The translations under genes were made by a program, and so were the position numbers. Positions 7,917-16,997 of a DNA stretch of 64,000 nt are shown piece after piece. Below the pieces are notes generated by a model. The model had not been told where the DNA came from. It saw only the letters and a list, made by a program, of their open reading frames with translations, and ran no database searches. Source of the stretch: Lachnospiraceae bacterium (GTDB taxonomy: Bacteria; Bacillota; Clostridia; Lachnospirales; Lachnospiraceae); the NCBI GenBank assembly GCA_017467845.1, contig JAFUKH010000025.1, positions 78,041-142,040 of the forward strand. The letters are read 5' to 3'. Position 1 is the first letter of the stretch. Every line of letters begins with the position of its first letter.

Positions 7917-8014
7917 TAGAAATAGAGATGATTTATTGTGAGTGGATTTGGTTGGAGCGTGAATTGGATGTGTGACGAGTATGGTAAATCAAGCTTTTTC
8001 TTTTCAGATGTACT

Positions 8015-8034
8015 ATTTTGTGCATGTTTTGTCT
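8015..8034 (+). repeat. island repeat B, left copy
   Basis: ATTTTGTGCATGTTTTGTCT, identical over 20 bases to 19511-19530. Both copies lie upstream of a transporter gene (TauE/SafE here, GPH transporter there), so it may be a shared operator. Confidence 0.6.
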
Positions 8035-8277
8035 CATTGAGATTATGGTAATTGTATGAAGGCTGCGATACTATGAAGATGGTACATAATTATTTATGAT
8101 AGTTTGAAATATACGGGGGTAAAACTGTACCTGAGATGATTGTTACAATAAAACAGATCTCGGTCGCAGTTAGGTGGAGAGTCTGGGAAAAATTATTTAT
8201 GTTGTGGCTGTGTGGAATGGGTAAGTAAAACACGAAGATAGTACAAAAAGGATGGAAAGATAAAAAGAGGTAGTATT

Positions 8278-9066
8278 ATGGAGATATTAATTATTTTGAT
8301 TGTATGTTTCTTCTCTTCGGTTGTGGGAGCTATTTGTGGAATAGGTGGAGGAGTAATTATTAAACCAGTATTAGATGCTACTGGAATAATGGAAGTGGCG
8401 ACAGCTTCCTTTCTTTCCGGCTGCACGGTTTTGTCTATGTCAGCTGTATCGTTTTATAAGAATATCAGAAGTGGAAAAAATTTGCATTTTGATAAAATAT
8501 TTGCTTTCACTCTTACCATCGGCAGTGTACTAGGTGGCATGTCGGGAAAAATTGTATTCCAAAAGATTATCGAAGTATTGGAGGATAAAAATGCAATTGG
8601 CGCAATTCAAGCTACGGTACTGCTGATAATCACCGTAGGAACATTGATTTATAGTTTAAATAAGGGGCGAATTGCCACGAAAACAGTTGAAAGCAGAAGT
8701 GTGATTTTTGTGATTGGTTTTATGTTGGGAATAATGTCTTCTTTCTTGGGAATTGGAGGAGGTCCAATTAATTTAATTGTATTATATTATTTTTTTTCTA
8801 TGGAAACGAAAACGGCTGCTTTATATTCGATTTTTATAATACTATTTTCGCAAGTATCTAGTTTAGCATCGACCATAATAAGTGGAAAAATTCCGGAGTT
8901 TTCTGGCGAGATATTAATTCTTATGGTTGGATGTGGTATTTTCGGAGGTGTTGTAGGCTCCAAAATAAATGGCAGAATAACCAGTAGAACAGTGGACAAG
9001 TTATTTCTGGGGCTGATTGTAATCATAATTTTTGTAAATATCTATAACATTATTCGATATACATAA
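8278..9066 (+). CDS. TauE/SafE family sulfite/anion exporter
   Basis: A 262-residue membrane protein of the TauE/SafE (DUF81) family. It has two homologous halves, each opening with the family's glycine motif (GAICGIGGGVIIKP near residue 18, SSFLGIGGGPINL near residue 158), and about eight helices. The family exports or imports sulfur-containing anions such as sulfite and sulfoacetate. Its position directly before a sulfatase-maturation enzyme suggests removal of sulfate or sulfite set free inside the cell (inference). The ATG follows AAAAGAGG at a good distance, and 90 bases separate it from the next gene. Confidence 0.85.
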   Translation: MEILIILIVCFFSSVVGAICGIGGGVIIKPVLDATGIMEVATASFLSGCTVLSMSAVSFYKNIRSGKNLHFDKIFAFTLTIGSVLGGMSGKIVFQKIIEVLEDKNAIGAIQATVLLIITVGTLIYSLNKGRIATKTVESRSVIFVIGFMLGIMSSFLGIGGGPINLIVLYYFFSMETKTAALYSIFIILFSQVSSLASTIISGKIPEFSGEILILMVGCGIFGGVVGSKINGRITSRTVDKLFLGLIVIIIFVNIYNIIRYT

Positions 9067-9155
9067 ACATGGAATTGGGTTGTATTGATTGCTATAGCAG
9101 TTAAATTTTAATGTTGCATATAAATTTATAGTAGTTTAGTAAGTAGGAGTAATGT

Positions 9156-10274
9156 ATGCCACCAATTAGTGTCCTTATAAAACCTGCATCAGGACTTTGT
9201 AATATGTCGTGCGAATACTGTTTTTATTGTGATGAAGCACAAAAAAGACAGCAGGAATCCTATGGATTTATGACAGAAGAAACTTTGAAGAATGTGATTC
9301 GAAAAACAATGCTTCATGCAGAAGGAGCAGTAAGTTACATTTTTCAGGGCGGAGAACCGACTTTAAGGGGAATTGATTTTTATAAAAAGCTACTGGAATT
9401 TCAAAAAAAGTATAATAAGAATAGAATTAATGTTATGAATTCGCTACAGACGAATGGATATGATGTAAACGAAGAGTGGTGTGAGTTTCTGAAAAAAAAT
9501 CATTTTCTTGTCGGGTTGTCTTTGGATGGGACCAAGGAATGTCATGATAGATACCGGCATAGTAAAAATGGACAGGGCAGTTATGAACGTGTATTACAAA
9601 CAGCAAAACGATTCGATGAGTATGAGATACCCTATAATATATTAACTGTAGTTAATCAGAAAACGGCGCTACATGTCAAGGAAATATATGAAAACTATAG
9701 CAGGAACGGCTGGAAATACCAACAGTACATTGCATGTCTTGATCCATTAGGAGAAGAGCATGGTAATCATGACTATGCATTATCGCCAGAGGCTTACGGA
9801 GAATTTTTGATTCAATTATTTAATCTTTGGTATGACGATTGTTTAAAAAATAAACAACCATATATTCGACGATTTTATAATTATGTGGGAATTCTTGCAG
9901 GACGCTTACCGGAGTCGTGTGATCAAAGAGGAAAATGTAGTATTCAATATGTCGTGGAAGCTAATGGGGATGTTTTTCCATGCGATTTTTATATGCTGGA
10001 TGAATATCGACTTGGGAATTTTAATTATGTTCGAATTCCGGAAATAGATAGAAAAAGAACAGAAATAGGTTTTATAGAGCGGTCTAATATGACAGATGCA
10101 AAGTGTAAAGAGTGTCCTTATTATTCTCTATGTAGGGGTGGATGTTATAGAACAAGAGATATGTGCAAAAACGAGGGAGAGTGTTTAGACTATTTTTGCA
10201 AAAGTTATCAGATGTTTTTTCAGGAATGCCAGGATAGATTGAGAAAATTGGCTGAAGGAAAAGTGATTATATGA
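9156..10274 (+). CDS. anaerobic sulfatase-maturating enzyme (radical SAM, SPASM)
   Basis: A 372-residue radical SAM enzyme that oxidises the active-site cysteine or serine of sulfatases to formylglycine without oxygen. The radical SAM cluster motif is C15-NMS-C19-EY-C22, followed by the SAM-binding QGGEPTLRG. The C-terminal SPASM region carries the cysteines for two further clusters (CSIQYVVEANGDVFPCDF; CKECPYYSLCRGGC; CLDYFC). Length is typical for anSME. The likely client is the sulfatase at 16998, whose motif C52-G-P-C-R fits a cysteine-type sulfatase. Its stop overlaps the histidine-kinase start by four bases (ATGA), so both belong to one operon. Confidence 0.92.
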   Translation: MPPISVLIKPASGLCNMSCEYCFYCDEAQKRQQESYGFMTEETLKNVIRKTMLHAEGAVSYIFQGGEPTLRGIDFYKKLLEFQKKYNKNRINVMNSLQTNGYDVNEEWCEFLKKNHFLVGLSLDGTKECHDRYRHSKNGQGSYERVLQTAKRFDEYEIPYNILTVVNQKTALHVKEIYENYSRNGWKYQQYIACLDPLGEEHGNHDYALSPEAYGEFLIQLFNLWYDDCLKNKQPYIRRFYNYVGILAGRLPESCDQRGKCSIQYVVEANGDVFPCDFYMLDEYRLGNFNYVRIPEIDRKRTEIGFIERSNMTDAKCKECPYYSLCRGGCYRTRDMCKNEGECLDYFCKSYQMFFQECQDRLRKLAEGKVII

Positions 10275-12121
10275 AAAAAAGTGGTTCAGTAAAGCTACAA
10301 AGAAAAATTTTAATTACAAATATTTTTTTATTTGTAATTCCTTGTTTGTTGCTCTCTTTGTACATCGTGTCGTTTATCAAAACAGAGGGAAATAGGAAAT
10401 TAAACCAGTCCAAAATAGTTATTTTAAATCAGATTAATAACAGATTGGAAAACTACTTACTTGATGGCATTGCGTATGCTGAAAATATTGCGAATAATTT
10501 TGAGATAAATAAACTAATGTCAACTATTGAATTTCGTGATGAATATGAAGCAATACAGGCGAAGCGAAAGATACAGGATTATATGAGCCAAAATAAGTAT
10601 CATTCTGTTAGTGATGGATACAATCTCGAAATTCTTGGGGAAAATGGATGCTTTTCTTCCGAGGAGGAAGGCGGACAGACAATAGTATCATTTCCGGATT
10701 TAGATAAATTGAAAGAGGAAGACTGGTACTCACTTCTTGTGGATAAAAATTATACATACTATCTTCCAGTTTATGAAAGTACTGAGTTTAGCAAAACCGA
10801 TGTACAAAGTTCCTTTCGAATCGTACGTTTAATGAAGAATTTCAACAGTGGGCGTATTATTGGAATAATGGACATTAATGTACGATATGAAACTTTGGCA
10901 GAATTATTAGCGCAAGGAATTGATAGCGAAAAGCAAAAAGTATTTTTGGTTAATAACGATGGTGTGATTTTGGGAAGTACAGATAACCTAATGCTGGGGG
11001 AAAAGCTGACTGAAGAGCAAGGTTTGTCCCAAATTACAGAATACGATCATGGATATTTTCAGGTTAATCAGAATGCTGCTGTTACGCAGTTAAACTTTGT
11101 TACAAATTCAACTACAGGATGGAAACTTGTTATGTGTGAAGGGAGCCAGAACTTTGTCTGGACCCAAAATACAAGCTCTATTTATATGATTCTTGTAGCG
11201 GCTATCTATGCACTGATTGCCATGGTGATGTCTATATATAACTCTACTTATATCAGTCGGCCGGTGAAAAAGTTGAAACAGGATATGGAGCGAGTTTATC
11301 AAGGGGACTTAAGTGTACGTTCAGAATTGTCTAATATTGAGGAATTTGAAGGACTTAGTCTTCAATTTAACTTAATGCTTGGTCGAATTGAAGAGTTGAT
11401 TGAACAATTGAAAGAAAGGGATAAAGAAAAAAGAGTATTGGAATTACAAGCATTACAGGCGCAGATTAACCCTCATTTTCTATATAATACGTTAGCTTCG
11501 ATTCGTTTTCTAATTGAGATGGATATGGAAGAAAAGGCAAGCGAGTCATTGTTAGCCCTTGGCAAGCTTATGCGGAAAACTTTTTCTGATTATCGGGAAT
11601 TGATACCGGTCTGGGAAGAGATGGAAAATGTGGAAAATTATTTAGTCCTTATGAATAATCGTTATCAGGGAACATTCAAATGGAATATCATGCTTGAAGA
11701 AGAGGCCAAAGAATGTCTGATTCCACGTATATCAATTCAACCACTTGTGGAAAATTCGATTTCGCATGGGTTTAGTGGAAAAGAGGATATGGGTCACATT
11801 AATATAGAGGCATTTATAGAGAAAGAGGAACTTTTGATATTAATTAAAGATGATGGTGTTGGGGGAGATGCAGAAAAAATACGCAATCTGATTCAAGAGT
11901 CGTCTGAAATTCGTAGCAAGGAACAAGTCAGCGGAATCGGTGTACGAAATGTACAAGAAAGACTATGCGCCTTTTTCGGAAGAAAATATGGGATGACTGC
12001 AAAGAATGCAGAAGATGGAGGAATTTGTGTTACAGTTCATATTCCAGTACTACACGAGAATGAACTTGGCATAAAAAGAGGTTCAACAGGAGAAGGGTAT
12101 GATGAGAATTGTAATCGTTGA
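10271..12121 (+). CDS. YesM-type sensor histidine kinase
   Basis: A 616-residue sensor kinase. One helix near residues 15-35, a large extracellular sensor region (about 36-295, Cache-like), a second helix near 298-320 and a HAMP linker (ISRPVKKLKQDMERVY) lead into the His_kinase domain with H402 in QINPHFLYN. The ATPase domain shows the N-box (PLVENSISHGF) and G-boxes (DDGVGGD, SGIGVRNVQERL). YesM kinases usually sense sugars outside the cell and pair with YesN regulators that switch on ABC sugar importers. The partner regulator and an importer follow directly. It overlaps the anSME gene by 4 bases and the regulator gene by 23. Confidence 0.93.
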   Translation: MKKSGSVKLQRKILITNIFLFVIPCLLLSLYIVSFIKTEGNRKLNQSKIVILNQINNRLENYLLDGIAYAENIANNFEINKLMSTIEFRDEYEAIQAKRKIQDYMSQNKYHSVSDGYNLEILGENGCFSSEEEGGQTIVSFPDLDKLKEEDWYSLLVDKNYTYYLPVYESTEFSKTDVQSSFRIVRLMKNFNSGRIIGIMDINVRYETLAELLAQGIDSEKQKVFLVNNDGVILGSTDNLMLGEKLTEEQGLSQITEYDHGYFQVNQNAAVTQLNFVTNSTTGWKLVMCEGSQNFVWTQNTSSIYMILVAAIYALIAMVMSIYNSTYISRPVKKLKQDMERVYQGDLSVRSELSNIEEFEGLSLQFNLMLGRIEELIEQLKERDKEKRVLELQALQAQINPHFLYNTLASIRFLIEMDMEEKASESLLALGKLMRKTFSDYRELIPVWEEMENVENYLVLMNNRYQGTFKWNIMLEEEAKECLIPRISIQPLVENSISHGFSGKEDMGHINIEAFIEKEELLILIKDDGVGGDAEKIRNLIQESSEIRSKEQVSGIGVRNVQERLCAFFGRKYGMTAKNAEDGGICVTVHIPVLHENELGIKRGSTGEGYDENCNR

Positions 12122-13661
12122 TGACGAGAGCATTACTAGGCAGTGGATTAGGAAAAAAATAGAGGAAATCAGTGCCGATTATTCAGTGGTGGGTGCATTT
12201 TCAAATGGTGTACAGGCTCTTGAATATTGCAGAAATAATGAAGTGGATGTGATTTTTACTGATATTCGTATGTCCTTAATGGATGGGATGGAATTATTGG
12301 AAAATATTCAGAAACTGGAGCGGGTTTTGTATAAGGTTATTCTGAGTGCGTATGATGAATTTCAGTATGCGAGGCAGGCAATTAAGCTTGATGTGAATGA
12401 ATTTGTATTAAAACCAGAAATAACGCAGGAGGAATTGAAAAGGATATTGAAAGATGCCGAGGATTATTGGGCTTCATTGGATAATGATGAAAATTTAAAA
12501 ATAACTACTTCCCGTAAAAAAGAAGATATCATTAGAAATATAATTGATAACCCACAGGAATTGACAGAAAATGAGTTGGAAGCACTATTGGGCGAAAACA
12601 AAATTTTATTGGAAAATAAAAATTTAGTTGTTATATGTATTGGTTTTGAAAATGATATGAATATAAAAAAAGCAAAAGAAATTTTTGAACTTTTTTTTGA
12701 GGAAAAGTGTTTGAAGGGATATTGTTTTCAGAATGATTCTCAGGAATTCATTATTGTATATAATCATCGACTTGATTTGATCCGACGAGATTTGGCAGAA
12801 GAGTTGTCGGAAATTATGCAAATACATTTGGGCACAAAATTATATGTAGGAGTTAGTAGTAAAAAGGATGGATTTCTTAAGTTGAATGCATTGTGTGGTC
12901 AAGCATCTCAGGCTAAGGCCAATCGGATATTCTTCAATACATCTGGATGTCAGTTATATGATGAAATGCGAGTCAGTCGGGAACATAATGTAAATGAGTT
13001 GTATTTTAACGATGTGATTAAGGAGTTAACGCAGCTTCTGGAAAATGAAAAATATAATGAAGCAGATGAAAAATCAGATGAGTTACTGAGAAATATTGGA
13101 AGTATTGATTTTTTACCACCTACATATGTGAAAGCTTTGTGTAATGAATTGCTCACTGTGTATATGCACAGACTCTGGCGACAAGCGTTGGCGGAAGATG
13201 AGAAAAAAGTAATTACAGAGATTGAATTACTTTTAGGAGAAAATCTGGGAACGTATTCGGAATTATATTTGAAAATGGAGAAAGCAAAATTTTATCTATC
13301 AGATTTATTGCAAAAAAAACGAATTATGAATAAGTATTCTGTTCAGATTCAAGAGATTATGAGTTATATTGACCAGCATTATATGCAACGCATTGTGATG
13401 GAAGATATTGCAAGAGAAGTACATCTGAGTAAGACCTATATTTCAGCGTTGTTTAAAAAAGAAACAGGAGAAAAATTTAGCGAATATCTTCAACGGATTC
13501 GCCTTGAAAGAGCTTGTAATTTGTTGCAAACGTCGAAATTTTCAATTAGTGAAATTGCTATTAAGACAGGTTTTTCAGATGTAGCCCATTTTAGCCATGT
13601 TTTTAAAGAACGGTATCAGATGTCTCCTTTAGAATATAGAAAATTATCATTACCTTCATAA
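12099..13661 (+). CDS. YesN-type response regulator with AraC DNA-binding domain
   Basis: A 520-residue regulator: receiver domain (VIVDDESITRQW; phosphate acceptor D55 in FTDIRM; K near 104 in FVLKPE), a long middle region and a C-terminal AraC-type double helix-turn-helix (IAREVHLSKTYISALFKKETG and ISEIAIKTGFSDVAHFSHVFKERYQMSPLEYR). The ribosome binding site AGGAGAAGGG lies inside the kinase gene. Two ATGs stand in tandem at 12099 and 12102, and either may be used. It probably activates the ABC importer genes from 13843 on, which are separated from it by a terminator and therefore need their own promoter. Confidence 0.93.
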   Translation: MMRIVIVDDESITRQWIRKKIEEISADYSVVGAFSNGVQALEYCRNNEVDVIFTDIRMSLMDGMELLENIQKLERVLYKVILSAYDEFQYARQAIKLDVNEFVLKPEITQEELKRILKDAEDYWASLDNDENLKITTSRKKEDIIRNIIDNPQELTENELEALLGENKILLENKNLVVICIGFENDMNIKKAKEIFELFFEEKCLKGYCFQNDSQEFIIVYNHRLDLIRRDLAEELSEIMQIHLGTKLYVGVSSKKDGFLKLNALCGQASQAKANRIFFNTSGCQLYDEMRVSREHNVNELYFNDVIKELTQLLENEKYNEADEKSDELLRNIGSIDFLPPTYVKALCNELLTVYMHRLWRQALAEDEKKVITEIELLLGENLGTYSELYLKMEKAKFYLSDLLQKKRIMNKYSVQIQEIMSYIDQHYMQRIVMEDIAREVHLSKTYISALFKKETGEKFSEYLQRIRLERACNLLQTSKFSISEIAIKTGFSDVAHFSHVFKERYQMSPLEYRKLSLPS

Positions 13662-13750
13662 AATCGTAAAATTATGCAAAATTATTGTAAGTTACTACAA
13701 ATACCTATTTTTGAATTGATGGTGTGAAGAAAAAAAAGAAAAAAAAGTGA

Positions 13751-13804
13751 AAAGGCATGCAAAGATACACGAAATTGAAACATGGTATCTGCATGCCTTT
13801 TTTA
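13751..13804 (+). terminator. terminator between regulator gene and ABC operon
   Basis: AAAGGCATGC and AGATAC (with a 2-base bulge between them) pair with GTATCT-GCATGCCTTT around a 16-base loop, followed by TTT. It lies in the 5' leader of the solute-binding-protein gene, so it could act as an attenuator or simply end the two-component operon. Confidence 0.75.
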
Positions 13805-13842
13805 TTATTATATTCGTAAATCAAAGTATAGGAGGTTTTTCT

Positions 13843-15165
13843 ATGAAGAAGAGAACAGCAATTTTATGTGCAGTAGCAGTTAGTGTAACCATGATGCTTG
13901 GAATCACTGGATGTGGTAACCAAGGAAACGAAGAATTAGTGTCATCTGTTGAAACTTCAGGCGAGAGCGCAGGTAGTAGTGATGGAGAAATAACTAAGTT
14001 AGTTTTTTTGAGAGCAGGTACGGAGGAAGCGAAGAAAGATTATTGGACAAAAGTTATAGAAGCTTTTGAAGCGGACAATCCGGATATTGATATTGAATAT
14101 CAGGAATGTCCATACGGAAATGATTTTGAGACAAAATTGAATACCGGATTTGCTTCGGGAACAGCGCCGGATGTAATCAATTTTACGATGGCTTCTATGG
14201 GAACTCGCGTTCCTCTTGGCCAGTATGCTTCTCTGGATGAATATGTAGAAAATTGGGAAGGTAAAGATGATTATTTAGAAAATGCTCTTAAATTGGGAAC
14301 TATCAATGATTCTCTTTATGGTCTTGCAGTGTTTGCAGACCCACGAGTATTGATATACAACAAGGAAATGTTTGAGGAAGCGGGACTTGATCCGGAGAAT
14401 CCGCCAACAAACTGGGATGAACTTCTTGAGGCGCAGGAGAAATTAATTAAAAAAGATGGAGATGCAGTAGTACAGACCGGCATGGGAATTCCGACATCAG
14501 GTTCAAATATGCATCAGTGGTTTTCTATTTTCATGGAACAAAACGGGGTTAAAAACTTAGTGGATGAAGATGATAATACCGTTTTGATCAATACCCCAGA
14601 AGCAATAGAAGCAGCAGAGTTTATGCAGGAATTAAAAGAGATGGGTGTAATTCAGTGGGATAGTACAAATAGTGATCAGAATCCATTCAGTACAGGTCTT
14701 GCAGCAATGACATTCGGCAGTGATCAGGATTTTCAAACATGGAATAGTGGAGCATTGAACGGGAAAATTGCGATGGCATCTCCGTTGGAAAACACAACAC
14801 AAGCTACATTCTGTGGCATGAGCTTTTTATTTATGAGTGGAGAAACAGAGCATAAAGAAGAAGTATGGCGTTTTATGGAATATGTATCAACTGCTGAAAA
14901 AATGTGGGAACGTTATGAAGAGCTTGGAAGTGCACCATTGAGAGAGTCTTTGAAAGATAAATTTATTGCAGAGGATCCGGAGAAAAATCAGGTAATTTAC
15001 GAATCTATCAACTGTGGTAGTGGTTCACCTAAGGTTTCTTATGCTAATTCTGTTTATAACATTGTGAATGAAGCAATGGAAAAAATCATGTATGGCGTGG
15101 ACAATCCGGAAAATGCTTTAAATACTGGTGCTGAAAAAATACAGGAAGAAGTGGATAGCCTTTAA
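13843..15165 (+). CDS. ABC sugar importer, solute-binding lipoprotein
   Basis: A 440-residue family-1 extracellular solute-binding protein. A lipoprotein signal peptide ends in LGITGC, so the mature protein is lipid-anchored at the cysteine near residue 23; a serine/glycine/glutamate-rich linker follows. The core pattern (YWTKVIEAFEADNPDIDIEY, FASGTAPDVI, LYGLAVFADPRVLIYNKEMF, NPPTNWDEL) is that of oligosaccharide-binding proteins. I choose the ATG eight bases behind the perfect AGGAGG. An upstream in-frame codon lies within the terminator and is rejected. Two permease genes follow. The ligand is unknown; the context argues for a sulfated galactose-containing oligosaccharide. Confidence 0.93.
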   Translation: MKKRTAILCAVAVSVTMMLGITGCGNQGNEELVSSVETSGESAGSSDGEITKLVFLRAGTEEAKKDYWTKVIEAFEADNPDIDIEYQECPYGNDFETKLNTGFASGTAPDVINFTMASMGTRVPLGQYASLDEYVENWEGKDDYLENALKLGTINDSLYGLAVFADPRVLIYNKEMFEEAGLDPENPPTNWDELLEAQEKLIKKDGDAVVQTGMGIPTSGSNMHQWFSIFMEQNGVKNLVDEDDNTVLINTPEAIEAAEFMQELKEMGVIQWDSTNSDQNPFSTGLAAMTFGSDQDFQTWNSGALNGKIAMASPLENTTQATFCGMSFLFMSGETEHKEEVWRFMEYVSTAEKMWERYEELGSAPLRESLKDKFIAEDPEKNQVIYESINCGSGSPKVSYANSVYNIVNEAMEKIMYGVDNPENALNTGAEKIQEEVDSL

Positions 15166-15211
15166 TATCCATGCATGAAAATATTTGAATTTGGAGCGAA
15201 GGAGGATAGTC

Positions 15212-16111
15212 ATGAGTAAACCAGCAAAAATTAAAAGTAAAGTCAAGTATGATAATTGTGCTTATGCGATGATCATTCCTGCCTATTTTGTATTTGTTGT
15301 TTTCATACTTATTCCAATTGGTTTCGTTATTTATTATAGCGTTACGAATTTTAATTTATATTCCAGTCCGGAATTTTTGGGATTAGAAAATTATTTGAAA
15401 TTACTTAGAGATGAGGATTTTCTAATTTCTATAAAAAATACACTGTTCTATACGGTGTTTACGCTGTTTCCACAGCTTGCGATAGGTTTGTTTTTTGCAA
15501 TCATGCTTTTTAGGAAGTCAAAATTGATTCCATTTTTCCGTGCGGCATTTTATTTGCCAAATGTAATGTCTATGGTGTGTATGTCCATGGTTTGGTTATG
15601 GATTTATGACCCGACATACGGACTTTTCAACATGATTTTGAAGAATTTTGGATTTTCTCTCCAGCAATGGTTGCAAGACCCGAAGATGGCAATGCCGTGT
15701 GTAATTTTGATGGGAATCTGGAAGAATTGTGGCTATTCAATGGTCATTTTCCTTTCAGGATTATCATCTATACCATCTTCCCTTTATGAAGCCGCATCCT
15801 TAGACGGAGCAAACTCCATTAGAAAGTTTTTACATATTACATGGCCAATGTTGAAGCCCACAACTTTCTTTCTGTTGGTAACGGGAATTGTTAACAGTTT
15901 CTCAGTATTTGAGCAGATTAATATTATGACTAATGGTGGTCCGCTTAACAGAACAACTACAATTGTGCATCAGATATATAGAAGAGGCTTTCTTGAATTT
16001 AAAATGGGGTATGCCAGTGCTATGTCTGTAGTTCTACTGTTATTTTCAATTGTGATTACTGCACTGGTATTCAAGTTTGGAAGCGGTGGACAGGACGTAG
16101 AAGTATCTTAA
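15212..16111 (+). CDS. ABC sugar importer permease, MalF/UgpA type
   Basis: A 299-residue inner-membrane permease with six helices. The EAA loop that contacts the ATPase is visible (YEAASLDGANSIRKFLHITWPML). The first helix is the typical MalF-type AMIIPAYFVFVVFILIPIGF. Start at the ATG behind AAGGAGG (15199-15205). It pairs with the next gene to form the channel. No ATPase gene of this importer is present in the window; Firmicutes of this type commonly share one MsmK/UgpC-like ATPase encoded elsewhere. Confidence 0.93.
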   Translation: MSKPAKIKSKVKYDNCAYAMIIPAYFVFVVFILIPIGFVIYYSVTNFNLYSSPEFLGLENYLKLLRDEDFLISIKNTLFYTVFTLFPQLAIGLFFAIMLFRKSKLIPFFRAAFYLPNVMSMVCMSMVWLWIYDPTYGLFNMILKNFGFSLQQWLQDPKMAMPCVILMGIWKNCGYSMVIFLSGLSSIPSSLYEAASLDGANSIRKFLHITWPMLKPTTFFLLVTGIVNSFSVFEQINIMTNGGPLNRTTTIVHQIYRRGFLEFKMGYASAMSVVLLLFSIVITALVFKFGSGGQDVEVS

Positions 16112-16123
16112 GGAGGGCTGACA

Positions 16124-16987
16124 ATGAAACACAGAAAAGTATATCACGGAATCTGGGTGGTTTTGATGACTATTGCGTCATTAGTGATGCTTACTCCGAC
16201 TATCATGATGTTTGTTACTTCATTCAAAACCATGGAAGAAATAAAATCACCAGTATTTCATTTAATACCGGAGAAATTCTCTTTGGTTAATTATATTGAT
16301 GCGCTTGCAAGTGGAAATTGGCTGCTGTACTTTAGAAATTCGCTGATAATCACAGTGTCTGCAGTGATTTTCTCGTTATTATTCAATTCTATTGCAGGGT
16401 ATGCATTTGCAAGACTGAGATTCAGAGGATCAAAAATTCTATTTAGTCTTTTGATGATTGGATTAATGATGCCGGCACAGGTAACAATGCTTCCGACCTT
16501 CTTAATTATGGCGAAGTTTCCATTGGCAGGAGGAAATAATATTTTAGGACAAGGTGGAACAGGTCTAATCAATACTTTTGTTGGTTTGATTATTCCACTT
16601 GTGTCTGGCTCCTATGGTATTTTTCTTTGTAAACAGTTTTATGAGAATTTTCCAAGGGCACTGGATGAAGCGGCGGAAATCGACGGTGCGGGTAAATGGA
16701 GAACCTATTTTCAGATTTACCTTCCAAATTCTAAAGCGATACTGGCAACGCTTGCGTTGACGAAGGGTGTAGCGGTATGGAATGATTATCTTTGGCCACT
16801 TGTAATGACAAATTCTGATGAGCATAAAACGGTTCAGCTTGCTTTGACTATGTTTAAGACAGAAACGACGATACAGTGGAATCAAATGATGGCAGCAGCA
16901 GTATTGATTGTTTTACCTATGATAATATTGTTCTTACTTGCACAAAAATATTTTGTTCAAGGAATTGTTACATCTGGTTTAAAATAA
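16124..16987 (+). CDS. ABC sugar importer permease, MalG type
   Basis: A 287-residue permease with six helices and the MalG-type EAA motif (LDEAAEIDGAGKWRTYFQIYLP). It opens behind AAGGAGG, 12 bases after its partner, and is followed 10 bases later by the sulfatase gene, so uptake and desulfation are linked in one operon. The C-terminus (KYFVQGIVTSGLK) is the usual end of this family. Confidence 0.93.
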   Translation: MKHRKVYHGIWVVLMTIASLVMLTPTIMMFVTSFKTMEEIKSPVFHLIPEKFSLVNYIDALASGNWLLYFRNSLIITVSAVIFSLLFNSIAGYAFARLRFRGSKILFSLLMIGLMMPAQVTMLPTFLIMAKFPLAGGNNILGQGGTGLINTFVGLIIPLVSGSYGIFLCKQFYENFPRALDEAAEIDGAGKWRTYFQIYLPNSKAILATLALTKGVAVWNDYLWPLVMTNSDEHKTVQLALTMFKTETTIQWNQMMAAAVLIVLPMIILFLLAQKYFVQGIVTSGLK

Positions 16988-16997
16988 AGGAGCTACT

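Larger units (their letters stand above)
7781..8277. other. gene-free stretch with two island repeats
   Basis: No coding region is seen in about 500 bases. It contains two pieces (7855-7916 and 8015-8034) that recur in the same order at 18475 and 19511, where a complete AraC gene lies between them. The last part, up to the TauE gene, should hold that gene's promoter; AAAAGAGG at 8264-8271 is its ribosome binding site. Confidence 0.5.

Noticed and set aside
13747..13842. A longer N-terminus of the solute-binding protein
   Set aside because: The extension would be encoded by a terminator hairpin, while ATG 13843 has a perfect ribosome binding site and begins a lipoprotein signal.
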